Assembly (NCBI GenBank): GCA_902702965.1
Contig: CACRXP010000312.1
Location: 516,773-580,772, forward strand
DNA: 64,000 nt
Origin: Spirometra erinaceieuropaei
Lineage: Eukaryota > Platyhelminthes > Cestoda > Diphyllobothriidea > Diphyllobothriidae
Direction: 5' to 3'
The translations under genes were made by a program, and so were the position numbers. This document shows, in pieces, positions 22,337 through 34,777 of the stretch. Under the pieces are notes generated by a model. That model had not been told where the DNA came from, made no database searches, and saw nothing but the letters and a program-made list of their open reading frames with translations. The stretch's first letter is position 1; every line of letters begins with the position of its first letter.

Positions 22337-24549
22337 TATAGATGACTACTGCATTTGTTTGAGAAAGATTTTGTGTTTTATCTTACACTTTGATGTGACC
22401 ACATGCACAGAATTGCTTCAGCTTGATATTTCAGTGATAAGTTATTCAACATGATGCATTTGCTCCCCCTGTCTGTGTTTTATACCGATTATATAGTTAC
22501 GCAAATGTAATTTCATTGTCTTAAGTTGTCTATTCCGTGCGCCGTGACCTACTTATTTTATGCGAAAGAGTAGTTAAACTTTTTCTGCCATGTCGGTACT
22601 CATCATGCTAAACGTGCTGCGACGATCGCCGGTTGCGTTTTGGTTTACTATACCCTGGTTAGAACACAAACACGTACTTTCCTTGATATCTCTGAACGGT
22701 TTCTGTTGTCGAACACGCACGCCTGACCTATCTTATTTTCATGAATAATTCTGCATAGTCCTTCACATAAACAATAATAAGACGGCTAAATTTAGCTCAG
22801 CGATGAAGGTACACAATCTACCATTGCCAAAATGAATTTTGAGGAACTCTGTCCAAAATAGCGCGAGAATATATTTCGCGAGATACAGATGGTTGCGATG
22901 GAAGCAGTCGATGCAAGCGTTACCTAGGCAACGTCCTACTAGCAATCGTATGAAGTGGTATTAGTCTTGGCCTAAGACTGCTACAGAACACTTATCTTTT
23001 TAAAATGAGCAACTTTGGTGCGATTAAACCTAAGAAAGGGTATTTTAAAAGCATTTTTAAGGTTGCGAGTAGGCCCCAGCTACGGCGCGTATTTTATGTT
23101 AGTGAGGAAGGCACACACATCAGTCTTTCTGGATAAGATGCATTGCAAAGTGAGCGCTTGACGCGTATGTAAAGCAAATTCGTCCCACTAAAATAACAAA
23201 ACAACAAGGCAGGAGCGAACTTGCTCAACTATGGAAGATTTAGGATAGTTATTACTGCACCCTAAGTCCGCTCCCCAATAGACAAAAGAAAGAAATTCCC
23301 ATACGAATGAAAACATTCCTATAAAGACGCTTGTGCTGAAGTTGTACAAGTAATCTCCATTTTGTACGTACACAAATTGAGCCCACGTTGTTCTACGCTC
23401 TACTGGGGCAGAATGCATGATTGATCGCATTTGGCAGCCGAATGTCGATCCTCAATTCATGCTTCAAGTGAGCACGCGTTATACGTTACCGGAAGGAAAG
23501 GTTTTTCTACAAACTAGGTACATATGACTGCACATTAAATGGCCTACGCTTGAGACACTTCTCCAAATTAACTACCAACAGTAGGTGGTGCAAAGTATAA
23601 AACATTAAATGAACTATTTGAAGGACGATTTTGTTTTTCGTAAATACGTAGGTGGTGGTGCAATATTGACAAACGCATTGTTTAATCACACTTGGATGTC
23701 GACTTACAAGTGCGCCTCTTATCGGTTGTCTGAAAACTCACACTCGGTAACAATGACTGCTTTAATTCATTTCCTTATATATCCAGAAGTATTTTATAGA
23801 AGGTACACGCGTTCTTTTAAAACATCTTCATTTGCCTTGCTATCTAAAATGACAACTAATGCCGAATTTTTTTCCCATTCATTTTCATATCTTCTTAATT
23901 CCAAACATGTTATACGTATTTGGCTGCAATTTACGTTGTCTCGAAATTCTTTATTCGAGGCATGGGTACTTTTCGGGTTGGAAGACGTAACTAGTTCCCT
24001 AAAAGCTTTGAACTTGACCTGACGTTTTCAGTTTGAGGGAACTCATGACTTTTCACATTTAAGTAAGACGGTTTAATATGCAGCTCATTACATTTGCCGG
24101 AGTATTAGCGTTTCATTAAGAGTTAGTTAAATGTTAGAAACAGTGGTGATTTAAAATTGCTCCGTGGTCTTATAATACCATTACTGTAAACTCTTGAAGA
24201 TGAAAAGTGCTCACTTATCAAGTGAAAATAGGCTAAGACATACTTTTAGTGCCACTGTCCATAAGATTTGCATTAACCTGCCGTAGGATCCGAAATGAAA
24301 TAAGACATGTTTAACCAAACGCCTATTCAAAAGCTGCTATCTTGACGTAATTATTTAAATCTTCGCACAAACCGCTCGATAATCAATATGTAAACTCCAC
24401 CTTTGCAATATTTTGTAATCGAGATCGTATTTTAGATCAATGCTTCATAATTTCAGGCCCTGTGACCTTTGTCTTTGCCAGAACCTCATTTCTGCATTTT
24501 GAACTAGGCGCAAGGGGTTTCGATTGAGCCATTAAGGCTACTGAAACGA
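22337..24549. other. No firm feature; possible MITE debris
   Basis: Mostly featureless. About 23750-23900 has TATTTTATAGAAGG and CCCATTCATTTTCATA, resembling worn family M arms, but no ends are recognisable. Confidence 0.3.
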
Positions 24550-25420
24550 CCACGTCCCTTACCATCATCATAAAGCGTCCAATTCTTCAATGACTTAAAA
24601 TTCCGATCCCAGGAAACAATAAAACGTGTCCGTGGCCCAGTAGCAGAGTGTTGACTACTTTATGCTAACTGAAGAAAAACATGAGTTCGAGTCAAAGGTC
24701 ATTCGGATTTGGAGTTACTTATAACACGGCTATGACGGCAAAAAAGTTAAAATTTCTCATCGCGCTCTCACTTGTTTTAACAGACATCCCAGCCCGTTCA
24801 TGTGTGTGCATTCATTTGCCAGGTAGGCGCGTGACCCAAAAATGTTATGGTTAGAATATTGCTCGATCCCATTCTGCCCGCCATTAGCTAGGCTGTTAGC
24901 GACAAAAACGTTTCGGATTCTTATCGTGCTTCCTGCTAACCTAAAACCGTGTGTATGTCCGATATAAAACATTTTGTTTTTCATAACTTGCTTCCCCAAG
25001 TTCCTTATCCGCCGCCGACTAGCCGGCCGGCGAAAAAAACGTTGTGCCAGAAAAAAATGGAGTTACCATAGGTCGAATGGGATTTGAGCAATTATTCAAT
25101 CAGAATGAATGCGAATCATGCGCCTACGTTGTAGGCCTCGATTTAAAAGGCACAGCATAGACCTATGGCGTCTGCGTCTGGCTTGCTCGTACATTGATGT
25201 GCAAATGTATATCTATATGTTTAAAAGCAAGCACGTTCGTTGAGAAAGATACGACTCTATTAGCTATATTTTGACGCTGATAACTCAGGTTGTCGTCAGA
25301 CTTGAGCAAATGTGCAAAAAACGATTAACATTTCAAATGGGTTTAAAAATCAATATTCGTTTGTGTTTGCGACAGTAAGCGGCTGCCGTGTGCGTCATTC
25401 CATATTGACTGGCTCTCGTT
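24550..25420 (+). repeat. Dispersed repeat D with tRNA-like head
   Basis: Co-linear with 15000-15860: tRNA-like head at 24628-24700 (GTGGCCCAGTAGCAGAG, then GAGTTCGAGTC), a decayed hammerhead near 24732 (GGCTATGACGGC), CCCATTCTGCCCGCC near 24867, GCATAGACCTATGGCGT near 25153, and AAGCGGCTGCCGTGTGCG at the end. Confidence 0.55.
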
Positions 25421-25574
25421 TCTTGTACTGTTCCATGAGATTTCTGTAAATGACATCTCACTCAATGTATCGATTGATAAATGATTCATCGGGGTACATG
25501 GAATCCTGGGATGAACTAGGGATCAACGGAATGAGAAGGTTCTGTACCCTCATCTGTAAGCGCACATCTGCTAT
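25421..25574. other. No recognised feature
   Basis: Short spacer between repeat D and the SINE dimer. Confidence 0.3.
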
Positions 25575-26260
25575 AATTAATATTCCCAATCACAACCGAA
25601 GGGATGACGGGATCGTGACTCAGTAATAGAATCTCAGACTCCATGGCAAAAGATCTCGGGGTTGAATCTCAAGTGATATTTTATTTGGGGTTAGGTATGA
25701 CTGGCTGATGACGGCTGATAAGCCGGAAACGACACCTCCGGTCTCTCTTGTCTTCGTCGATACCCGTAATACCAATCGCTATGCGGCTGCATGCAATGGT
25801 TCTAGACTGAGTTGCAAAGTACAATAAAACCACCACGTCCCCTAACTTCATGAATGAGCGTCTACTTCTTCCATAGCTAATAGTCCCGTCTACAGCAGAC
25901 ACGACAACGTGCCCCTGACCCAATGGCAGTGTGTTGGACTACATAACGCTGTGGCGAGAAAACGTGGGTTTGCATCCAGTGCCGTTTGGATGTGGAGTTG
26001 GGTATGACAGCGTGATGACGGTCAACAAATCAAGAATTGTCATTGAGGTTCTTTTTGGGCACCCCATCTCCTCTTTCTGTATATTTGTGCGTATTTTCAG
26101 TGAGAGGCGTGACCCTCAATTGTTGCGGTTGGAATATTGATCGATCTCATTCTGTCCGCCACCGGCTAGGCTGTTCCCTGGTAACCTAAAGCCCCGTGCA
26201 CGTCCGATCTAAAACACTTCGTTATGCATAACTCGCTCCGCCATATATCCCATCCTCTTG
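25575..26260 (+). mobile_element. Degenerate tandem dimer of the hammerhead SINE (family A)
   Basis: Two units lie head to tail on the plus strand. Unit 1 has a worn head (CGTGACTCAGTAATAG, B box GGTTGAATC) and a good hammerhead at 25699-25743. Unit 2 has its head at about 25908-25980 (TGACCCAATGGCAG) and a decayed core GTGATGA at 26011. The spacing between corresponding core boxes (25705 and 26011) is 306 nt, close to the 312-bp satellite period at 63 kb. Confidence 0.65.
25699..25743 (+). ncRNA. Type I hammerhead ribozyme, best stem II
   Basis: GACUGG (25699-25704) pairs with CCGGUC (25738-25743) as stem I. CUGAUGA is at 25705-25711. Stem II is a perfect CGGCU-GAUA-AGCCG (25712-25725). GAAA is at 25726-25729. 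U25737 is in the cleavage position. Stem III (ACGACACC) is damaged relative to the family AUGGCCAU. All core boxes fit the hammerhead consensus; the stem III damage may impair this copy. Confidence 0.75.
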
Positions 26261-27435
26261 GTGGTGAAGGCTATATTTGCACAACAATTGCAACGCTCTC
26301 CATACAAAAAGAGTTGTTTTGCTGAATGTTCCACGTCGTCCTCCTACGGATCAACTTGCCTAAAACTACTCGACAAAATACCAACCAGAACAAAAAAGAA
26401 AAAACAACTTGAGGTCATTATCGCAAAAGCGTTTATGCGTGAAAATCATGGATGTCTGGCCTTTATAAAAAGGGCCTAAGGGATGGAAAAAATTGCTGCG
26501 AGAGAGTTTTGCTGCAAAACGTTTCACCCGCGGCAACAGATAGAATGACTTTTTTTCTCAATGGAGCAAAGCTGCATACTGCTTAGCTGACAAGTTGCGG
26601 ATCAAGTTGCTTGTCTACATTCTGCTAAAATGCAACAATATGCCACTAAACGCCGACTAAAATAGAGAAAGTCGTTAAGATAAATTTATACTACTAAGAT
26701 GGGATTGCAATTCTGAGTAGTTTGGGAAGTAATCCCGAGTACATTATATTGTGGGCTGTTTAAAAAGATATTTGTAACCACCTGGACGAAAAACGGCTTC
26801 TCTGATGTTAATTTTCGTTCGTTCGCGGTATTTAAATATTCTGTCATAATTCATAAACACATATGTCCGAATCTAATTTGCTAGAATAATATTCATCTTA
26901 ACTAACGTACAGAGACCCCATTCATAAATATGCCAAAACAGTTCTAAAGTGCTCGACGAGTATGAGTATTATGAGAAACCGGTACTATTTTTAACAGTGT
27001 TTTTCATTTGGTATTTTGGTAATGTGCGGGCCTTGCGGCATCGGCTCATTTTGCGTTATATGTAGTATGCTGATGGGACTCAATCATTAATGAAGTGAGT
27101 TAATAAAACTGTATGCCAATAATTTCGTCATACTCTCAACAGCACACTCAGGTGAAGGTCCGGACGGGAGTTCCCTTTTCTGTTTTATACAAGCCCTATT
27201 GGTATTAATATAAGAAACTATTAAGTTTCTACCCATGTCTAGACACCGTTTATCAGAATCCAAGGACCAGGAGGCGCAAAGGGAAGTGCATTTGTTTTAA
27301 CCGGCAGCAGAAACGTCGACGAAATATGTGTGTGGGCATGTGGTCGGTGTATATGCGGGATTGTGACAAAATCACTGTCGTTTGCATAACGACAGTTAAC
27401 GAATTTACTTTGGAATTTACCTTGTCCTGTCACTA
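26261..27435. other. No recognised feature
   Basis: Nothing recognised. Confidence 0.4.
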
Positions 27436-27520
27436 CCTCTGGCAATGGACTCCTGTACGCGTCTGAATGCTCAGGATAATAAACGAAGTGCGCCGGTGCT
27501 CGACTCTTCTTCTGCACTTA
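27436..27520 (+). mobile_element. PLE-3-type 3' end fragment
   Basis: It resembles 51793-51880: CTCTGGCAATGGACTCCTG, GAATGCTCAG, then CCGGTGCTCGA and a CTTCTTCT tract in the same order. The hammerhead-like boxes are eroded. No coding part is attached. Confidence 0.5.
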
Positions 27521-27999
27521 TGCATACACCTGAAACTCGAAATTTCGCCTTCATTCAGCAATATTTGTATATAAACATACGGAAAAAGTTCTTTCGGCAA
27601 ACTAAAGTTGTACTCGTGACTGTTCTTAACGACAATATCAACTCGTTCGCACCGAAATAAATGGCGTGATAAGTGACTTCCACGCCAGAGCTATTGTGAA
27701 CACAGTTAATGCATCATATTTTAAACTGCGGTTGGAGGGGTAGTCATCGTGCTGCGATAGGTACCGTATTTGAAATTAACAACGCCTTCAATTAAATTTT
27801 GACATATCTCGTCGCACAATGTCCACTACCTCCCAATGGATGCCTAAATGTCGGTGTAACCACTGTGCCCCAAGCGATCTAATGCGATAAACAGGCTTCC
27901 CACTATTCACCCTAAAAAAGACTATTCTTTTTTTCTCTATATAATCTCAAAATGCACATTACGTCTTGCATACATGTATATGAATTTATATAGAGGAAA
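27521..27999. other. No recognised feature
   Basis: Nothing recognised. Confidence 0.4.
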
Positions 28000-28160
28000 T
28001 ACTATCGGCAGAGGAAGTGACTGGCTATTCCTGGCTTATTTGTTTACACAGGCCAACTTTACTCAATCACAGGTTTAGACAATCGAAATTTGAGACCGGG
28101 GTCTTTGGCTATTAGGCAGTGAATTCTGCGCTTTACCATTGAGGCACAGAGCCGTTATTT
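28000..28160 (-). mobile_element. Hammerhead SINE (family A) remnant
   Basis: The minus strand has a tRNA-like head (GGCTCTGTGCCTCAATGG at about 28135-28152) and a worn body. AATAAGCCAGGAATAGCC at about 28020-28045 corresponds to the second half of the hammerhead, but the CUGANGA box is gone. Confidence 0.5.
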
Positions 28161-28217
28161 TTGGGTTGCGGCCTCCAGACTATCAATTACTTTGGAGAAG
28201 GTGTTCGTCTGCATGTA

Positions 28218-29128
28218 CAGTGAGTGACCTATCTCATGAAATGGCTGAAATTCTGAAATGCGTTTTCGATTAGGAAGGATTACTTGGTCGCGGTTGTAAT
28301 GCCGCTTATCTTGTGGCATACTCTTATGACATTTCGGACTTGGCAAGAAGTCGGCTTTTAAATGCATTTCTTTACAATCGCCTGTAGAAAGCGTGCGCGG
28401 TAAAAAATGACTACTTAAGTAGCATGCATTTTTCACATTGATTTTCGATGGTCTTGGAAATTCGAATATATTTTATAGAAACCACAACCAAAAATATAGT
28501 TTCTTTTAGTCAATCAATAGAAAGTCACGTCTTCTTTATATTTTATACTTAAGACAGGAGTATAATGAGGTTTTATAAAAGTTACTAATTATGAATCTTT
28601 TTAAGACCGCAAAATGCCCATTCATATAGCATCGTACCTGGCCGTTTACCACTGCTCCTTATGAAATGTATAACATGGCCCGCATCCATTGCAACAGTTC
28701 GTAGACACTGTATGATTTCTCTTTAACGGCATAGAAAAATATGTGATTTTCTTTACGCGGAACGCATGCACCTCGTAGAGTGAAATCACTAAGCGCTAAT
28801 GCCATGAATGATCAGGCTGCAGATCATTCGGCAATTAGAAAACTTTTTTAAAACCTAATTTTACTCCTTCCTTAAGTATAAAATATAAATAACACGTGAT
28901 TTTTTATTGATTGACTAAAAGAAAGCATAGTTTTGTTTATGGTTTCTATAAAATATATTTGCATTTCCAAGACCATGGAAAATCAATGGGAAAAATGCAT
29001 GCTACTTAAGTAGTCATTTTTTACCGAGCAGGCTTTCTACAGGAGATTAAAAATAAGTGCATTTAAAAGCTAATCGAAAACGCATTTCAGAATTTCAGCC
29101 AACATTTCATGAGGTCGGTCACTCACTG
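28218..29128. mobile_element. Family M foldback MITE, best ends
   Basis: A 911-bp element flanked by TA on both sides (28216-28217 and 29129-29130). It begins CAGTGAGTGACCTATCTCAT and ends with GGTCACTCACTG. The arms are close to those at 21354-22336. No open frame of interest lies inside. Confidence 0.85.
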
Positions 29129-29290
29129 TACTGGTGTTTGCTGTGTGCCTATCTGCAATGACTCGTGCTTTAGTCCAAGGCACAAAGGATCGAGTATATC
29201 CCGTATCCTAATGGATAGACACCCTTCCCAACATACACATGTATATTACGACATACGAGTAACTGGCATTAACCGATCGGGCCGTAGGAC

Positions 29291-29374
29291 ATGCGCGTTC
29301 CGTTTTGCCATGAATGCTGATAGCGGTCAGAAATGCGCGTTCCATTTTGCCATGAATGCTGATAGCGGTCAGAA
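29291..29374 (+). repeat. 42-bp tandem duplication
   Basis: Two adjacent 42-bp units (29291-29332 and 29333-29374), each starting ATGCGCGTTCC and differing at one position. Confidence 0.85.
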
Positions 29375-29384
29375 ATGAGTACTG

Positions 29385-29450
29385 CCCGATAGGAGAGAGG
29401 ATCACATGGCTATTTCTGACTTATAATTCATCGTCCGCCAGAAGACCGAA
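29385..29450 (-). mobile_element. Probable hammerhead SINE debris
   Basis: The minus strand contains GACGATGA, then AAGTCAGAAATAGCCAT, in the order of the family A hammerhead (CUGANGA, stem II, GAAA, stem III). No head is recognisable. Confidence 0.3.
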
Positions 29451-31383
29451 CCTAGAACAGCCCTTCATGATCTCATCAGTATACACTGTTGTTTATATAC
29501 GCGCTGTATTTAAAAGGTCACGAAACACGCAGTTTGGCACCGTTGCATAAATGAAAACAATCTTTTAGTATGGTCCTGAATTGTTAAATTTTGTCGGACG
29601 TAAGTTCATTTTTAGTTTGTAGCCATTGAACAATACGAATATTACTTAAAAGTACCCGAAAACAACTGCTCATAAAACATTCTAAAAATGATTAAATTAA
29701 GACCGGAAATTAAAGCAAACTAATAAATAAATAGTCGGTCCCCTGAATGCCATGTTGAAAGAGACAAAACATCTTCTAGTTTTTGACATGAGTTTAATTT
29801 GCATAGTAATTTTTTTCGCAACGTTTACTCAGAACTGGGACTTTAGTAAAAAGCATGTCAAGTGTGGGGCGTATTTGAAATTAATTCTGGATGGTACTCT
29901 GTCTGTTCGCGCCTGCAACGCTCTTATTGGACTGCACGTAACTGCCCACACAGGCCTGAATAATGTGCTGTCCTGGCTTACCAGAGAAGGGCAACGCCCT
30001 GTGAAATATTCTTGGAAATACAACAACTGGAAGTAGAAATCGAAAAGAATGTTAACCTTTTTTTCTACAAACCTGTGCGGATTCCCGTAAAATGGTGACC
30101 AGTCTAGAAATAGTAATAAGTTTTATATCCAGAGCACGACCATCTGCGCGATGAACGGAACACGGATGATTTTTTGGCTGTACTAAGGCAAACAGGCAGA
30201 AGCAGGCTAGGCTGTAAACGTGAATCCTCTCCGTCTTGTTGATCTCCTGGCTCCCAGCAACGCAGTGAGAAAATGACACACTTTAAACCTTTCTTGGCCT
30301 ATGGGGCACATGCAGTGAACACACTGTGATTGCATACAGCATCTGTGCAGAATTATTCCAGCAACTATTCCTCTCGAAAAAACCCATACGCCTTCCTTAA
30401 ACGGGAGAGCAAGAGAGGGAGGAAGAACATATTCCAGCACAGTCTGCCTAGGAAGAGTTAATGGCAATAAACACATCCGGCCTGATGCATCTGGCGGACA
30501 CAAGAAGGGCGTTGCACGAGTGTTGACATGCCGCCTTTGCGACGGCAGTTACGCGGGCTGGTAGCGTTCCAGATAAAATACAGAGGAAGTTGTTTTTATA
30601 CAATAAGAACGGTGCAAGCAAGGGCTATGTCTCGGAGTCAAAAAGCACTTGGGAACACATTCTTTGCGGAAAAACACGTGTTTTCCATGCAAAACACTTA
30701 TCGGTTACGCTGTTTTCCCTCACAATGGGGGTACGCAGTGATGTTTTATTGCAGCCTTTCTAAAATCTGTGACTGCAATTGCAAAAGTAGCGGAGATAAA
30801 GTAAAGAGAACTCCGTTTTCTAAGGACACACACAGTGGACTGTTCATATGAAAGCCAATCTAAAGATGGGCGCCTCATCTCTTGACATAATTTTCATCGC
30901 AATCTACTTAAATAATACCGACAAAGTGAGGTCATCCATACTCGATCATGTTGAGGCGTCTTTCTATTGTTCGAAATGGTCAATAGATGGTCAGGGAACC
31001 CAGTGTATTGGCCGAGTTATCCTGAAGCATTTAGCAAAATCCCCAACTGGTAATTGGGAATCGAATTGGTAGCCTGTGCACTGTCAACGAACAGGTTGTG
31101 ATACCAAAATACTGCCTGTCTCTTCGACAGCTGTCATTCTAATCAGTCCTTCTGCGGTCGGTTACATACACCGCACTAGAAGAAATCACGACAGAATGAG
31201 TTAATGTATTTTTCAAAACATCGGGCAAAAACCCTCTCTCCCTGTGCCTCTGTAGAAAAAATGCCCTCGTAAAATACATTGTTATACTTAGGGGTGTTTG
31301 GATTTAAACCGATGGGCAGTCGGTTTTACGCCAAGTTATCATCGTTTGCCATCTCTGGCAAACCGAATATGCCAGTTGGCATA
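29451..31383. other. No recognised feature
   Basis: Open frames at 29752-30036 (94 residues) and 30528-30851 (107 residues) have no recognised domain and may be chance. Confidence 0.35.
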
Positions 31384-31800
31384 CAGTGGACGTGCTAAAT
31401 CATGTAATTTTAGTCGAAAGTCTGAAATGCGTTTTCGACTGCTTAATTAGGTTTGTAATGTTAGTTCCCGTTCAGTATAAACCATAATAATTCAGCTAAT
31501 TAGAGATGCCTATTAAAACTTCACTCTGTAAAAATGACTGCTTTTTTAACATGAATTTTTCTTATTGATTGCTGATACCCTCATACGTTTGATAATATCT
31601 TGTAGAAAACGTGCATAAAAATCATTTGTTTACTCACTTGGTAGGCTAATATATCTTCTTCAAATTTAACACTTTGGGTGGGTGTTATTTGGTTTTATAA
31701 AATTCCTGATTTCCGAATAATTTTGAACCCAACCTGCGGTTACACTTGCATTCGAGCTTTCGGACTACAGGCTGTGTATTTTCCGTGTACGGAGAAACCT
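31384..31800. mobile_element. Family M MITE, left half
   Basis: It starts after TA with CAGTGGACGTGCTAAATCAT and contains CTGAAATGCGTTTTCGACT and the central block CCGAATAATTTTGAACCC near 31713. The right arm was not found. Confidence 0.5.
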
Positions 31801-32886
31801 GCATTTCCCTAATCATCACACATATTTGATGACACGCTTGCATCAGATGACGGTAAATTCTCCAGGTATTTTGGCATCTCTATGTATCTGCGGGCGCCTA
31901 CAAACTGAAAAACTGAACTATTACATGTTCGTAGTTCGGAATTTTAAAGAGCTAATAACTGGCTAACATGATTTCTGAAGGAAACCGCTTCCTTCTCCTT
32001 CCCACGCAATAAAGCTGATCTCAGGAAAATTCAGAGGTGATTAAATGTGTTCATACTACTTAAGGAATCCTATTTCGAGTGCCCCAGTTTTCAGTGCGCA
32101 ATCAGTACTTTATCGCAGGCTTTGCAGACCGGAAGGCATTATTAAATCCTGACAATGAACACGGATAAGGCAAAGTTGGCAAAATATGCAGAACGCAACA
32201 ACGTCATAAAAATCCTTCATATAAATAACTTCCCTCCCTGACGGTGTGTGTCCATCCGCATGCGCGATCAACATTTCCTGCCCTTTACGATTCTGTTCTG
32301 TTTGATCACCAAAAAAGAACATTCGCCAACTTGGCATTAGTTTCGTTATGACTTATATGAGATCCAGCGATCCATCCTTTTAGTCATACTAATAAGCCGT
32401 GCAATCCTAAACTACCCTTCGAAAAATCATAGATACTTTAGACTAACTCCGATATTTTGCTACCTTTTGCTTGAAGTTTTCACTATCCATTTAATCTCAA
32501 GTGTACATGGTCTTATGCGGAGTCGGAGTGTTGACTTTTATTCTGAAAGTGTCGGTAGGCCAAAAATACTTTCTTTGAACGCTGCCGACGGAACTCAATG
32601 GACGTTGCCTGATCCAGTTTCCGGAAAGCACTTTTACTTCAGCATTTGCTACAGTGAATATCCACAAATAAGGTCAGAACAGTAGTCACCATTTAAATGT
32701 GCTGAATTTCCCCTAAGGAGAGGTAAGACAGAATTTATTTGGACCTTTAAGAAATATGTGGGCCTATAATGTAATTTCGTCCTTGGTGTACATAAACATT
32801 GAGGGTAGATTTTTCCAAATGGCAATCTTTAAGGTCAAGGGTTGAGACATGATGAATTATTGTTGATTTTCACTCGAAGCTTTAAT
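31801..32886. other. No recognised feature
   Basis: Nothing recognised. Confidence 0.4.
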
Positions 32887-33276
32887 ATTTAAATTGGCTG
32901 CTTAAGCCAGTGGAACACGAAAATGTGTCAGTAACTCGAAACAACGTTTGTGAATGAATTTTCAGGCAATGCGCTTAAACAGGCTTGCACACATTCACAA
33001 GACACTTTCGCACAATATAAAAAATACTCCCCCGAATAATCAGTAGAACAAATAAACCTATGGTGAAAAATGGGTAACTTTCAGGTAACACTGAAATATT
33101 TAAAAGGAGACCTTAAACCAGCAGAATACGAAAATATGTCAGTAATTCGGGAAGACCTTAATTAGATGCCAGAGTACGCGCATGAATTCTCAAGCAATGT
33201 GGATCGGCGGGGTTGCATACAATAGCAAGACAGTTTTGTACAATTCGAAAATATTCTTTTGAATAACCATTATAAG
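32887..33276 (+). repeat. Diverged direct duplication
   Basis: About 170 bp at 32887-33056 recurs, diverged, at about 33099-33276. Both copies show TATTTAAA, then CACGAAAATGTGTCAGTAA or its variant, CAAGACA, and a TTCGAATAAYCA-like end. Confidence 0.5.
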
Positions 33277-34175
33277 CAGTGTAAGCAGAGCGTAAACAAG
33301 ACTGACACATACCTGACCAATAACGTGGTACCTCCTATCATGCTAATGAATCAAATACTACACATCGGGGCAACTGTATGCTAACTCGAAGCAGACAGCA
33401 ATGTAGTTTTTTTAAATGCACGATTGTATTTTGTAACATGGCACTGTGGTCTATTTTCTGCATCTAATTTGAACAGACTACGCCTGCGTATGCAGGTTTC
33501 TATTTCCCTGACAGTGACAATACTTTTTTATGAGAGCGTATTTACCCATACAGTTTTGCAAACATGTACACAAGTGCACATAAAAAAGTATGCAATCAGC
33601 AGTCGAGCCTTCGTAAGGTCGGTCATTTTGTGGCTTGTGCGCCTTGGACGAAGTTGGAGATATATTCTCACATGCAGAATCGAACACTTCCCCGGAAGGC
33701 CAGATACCTTCCTACCTACCGCTTACAACGGAATGGTTGCTTTCGCTTTAAATAAATGATTCTAGGCAAAAGAACGCAATCAGTGAAAAGGGAGACTCGT
33801 ATTTTCTTTTCGGTCTCAAGACCGGTCTCTGTGTTAAGTATACATTTTGTCATACGTGTGACCTCTCTATCGCGCTCGGGAATAGTATCTGGCAAATTAA
33901 TAGTGCCATTTCGCCAATATGACTGCTTAAACGAAGTTATTCGACCAGTTTTTTGCGTAGCTGAGAGTTAGATGCTTTGCGGGTGGCCATACAGCGATGT
34001 AAAGTCGACAAGGCAGAATGAATACCAGGGAGATCATAGTCCTTCCCTGTAGCCCTCATGTGTCGGCGCCAACCACCCAACAAGCGGTTGAAGAAAACGG
34101 CTCTTTTTAGGCTCGGCGTCCTAGCAGGCGAAGAGCTTGGAACACTGCTTGTTTTGAACAAAAAAACGCCGGAAA
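33277..34175. other. No recognised feature
   Basis: Nothing recognised beyond short frames. Confidence 0.4.
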
Positions 34176-34177
34176 TA

Positions 34178-34777
34178 CAGTTGGTGACCGATCTCATGAT
34201 ATATTAGCCGGAATTCTGAAAAGCGTTTTTTATTAGGAAGGATAACCTTGCACATCATCAGTCTACAGGGTGTATACTTTCCATCTTGGAAGCTACCACG
34301 TAGAATTAATGAAATGCTACGATGGATGAGGATTATGTGTCACATCTCCTGAGAAGCATTAATAAACAGACAGGCACGAAGCTGCATGAATTTACATTGC
34401 ACGGTCTTAAAAATCTGAGTCAGAAACTTTTTTAAAATCGAAATACATCCTGTCTTCGAGTATAAAATCGGAAGACACCAAGAGTAAACGAAAACATATT
34501 TTTGTGCATGTTTCCTTATAAGATACTTTTATTTAGGCGTCCATCGAAAGCCAATGTGCAAAATGTATGTTACGTATGTTATCATTCTCTGCCAATTGTG
34601 ATTTCTAAAGAAGGTCAACAGGACATGAATTTAAAAGCCGACATTCTGACAAATTTAAAATAATATAAGATTATGCAGCATGATAATCAATATAACAACC
34701 TTACTTAGGTAATGCTTCATAATCGAAAATGCATTCCAGCATTTCGGCCAACATGTCATGAGATCGGTCACTCACTG
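34178..34777. mobile_element. Family M foldback MITE, short form
   Basis: A 600-bp copy flanked by TA on both sides. It starts CAGTTGGTGACCGATCTCAT and ends GATCGGTCACTCACTG. It lacks part of the left arm and the usual centre. Confidence 0.75.
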
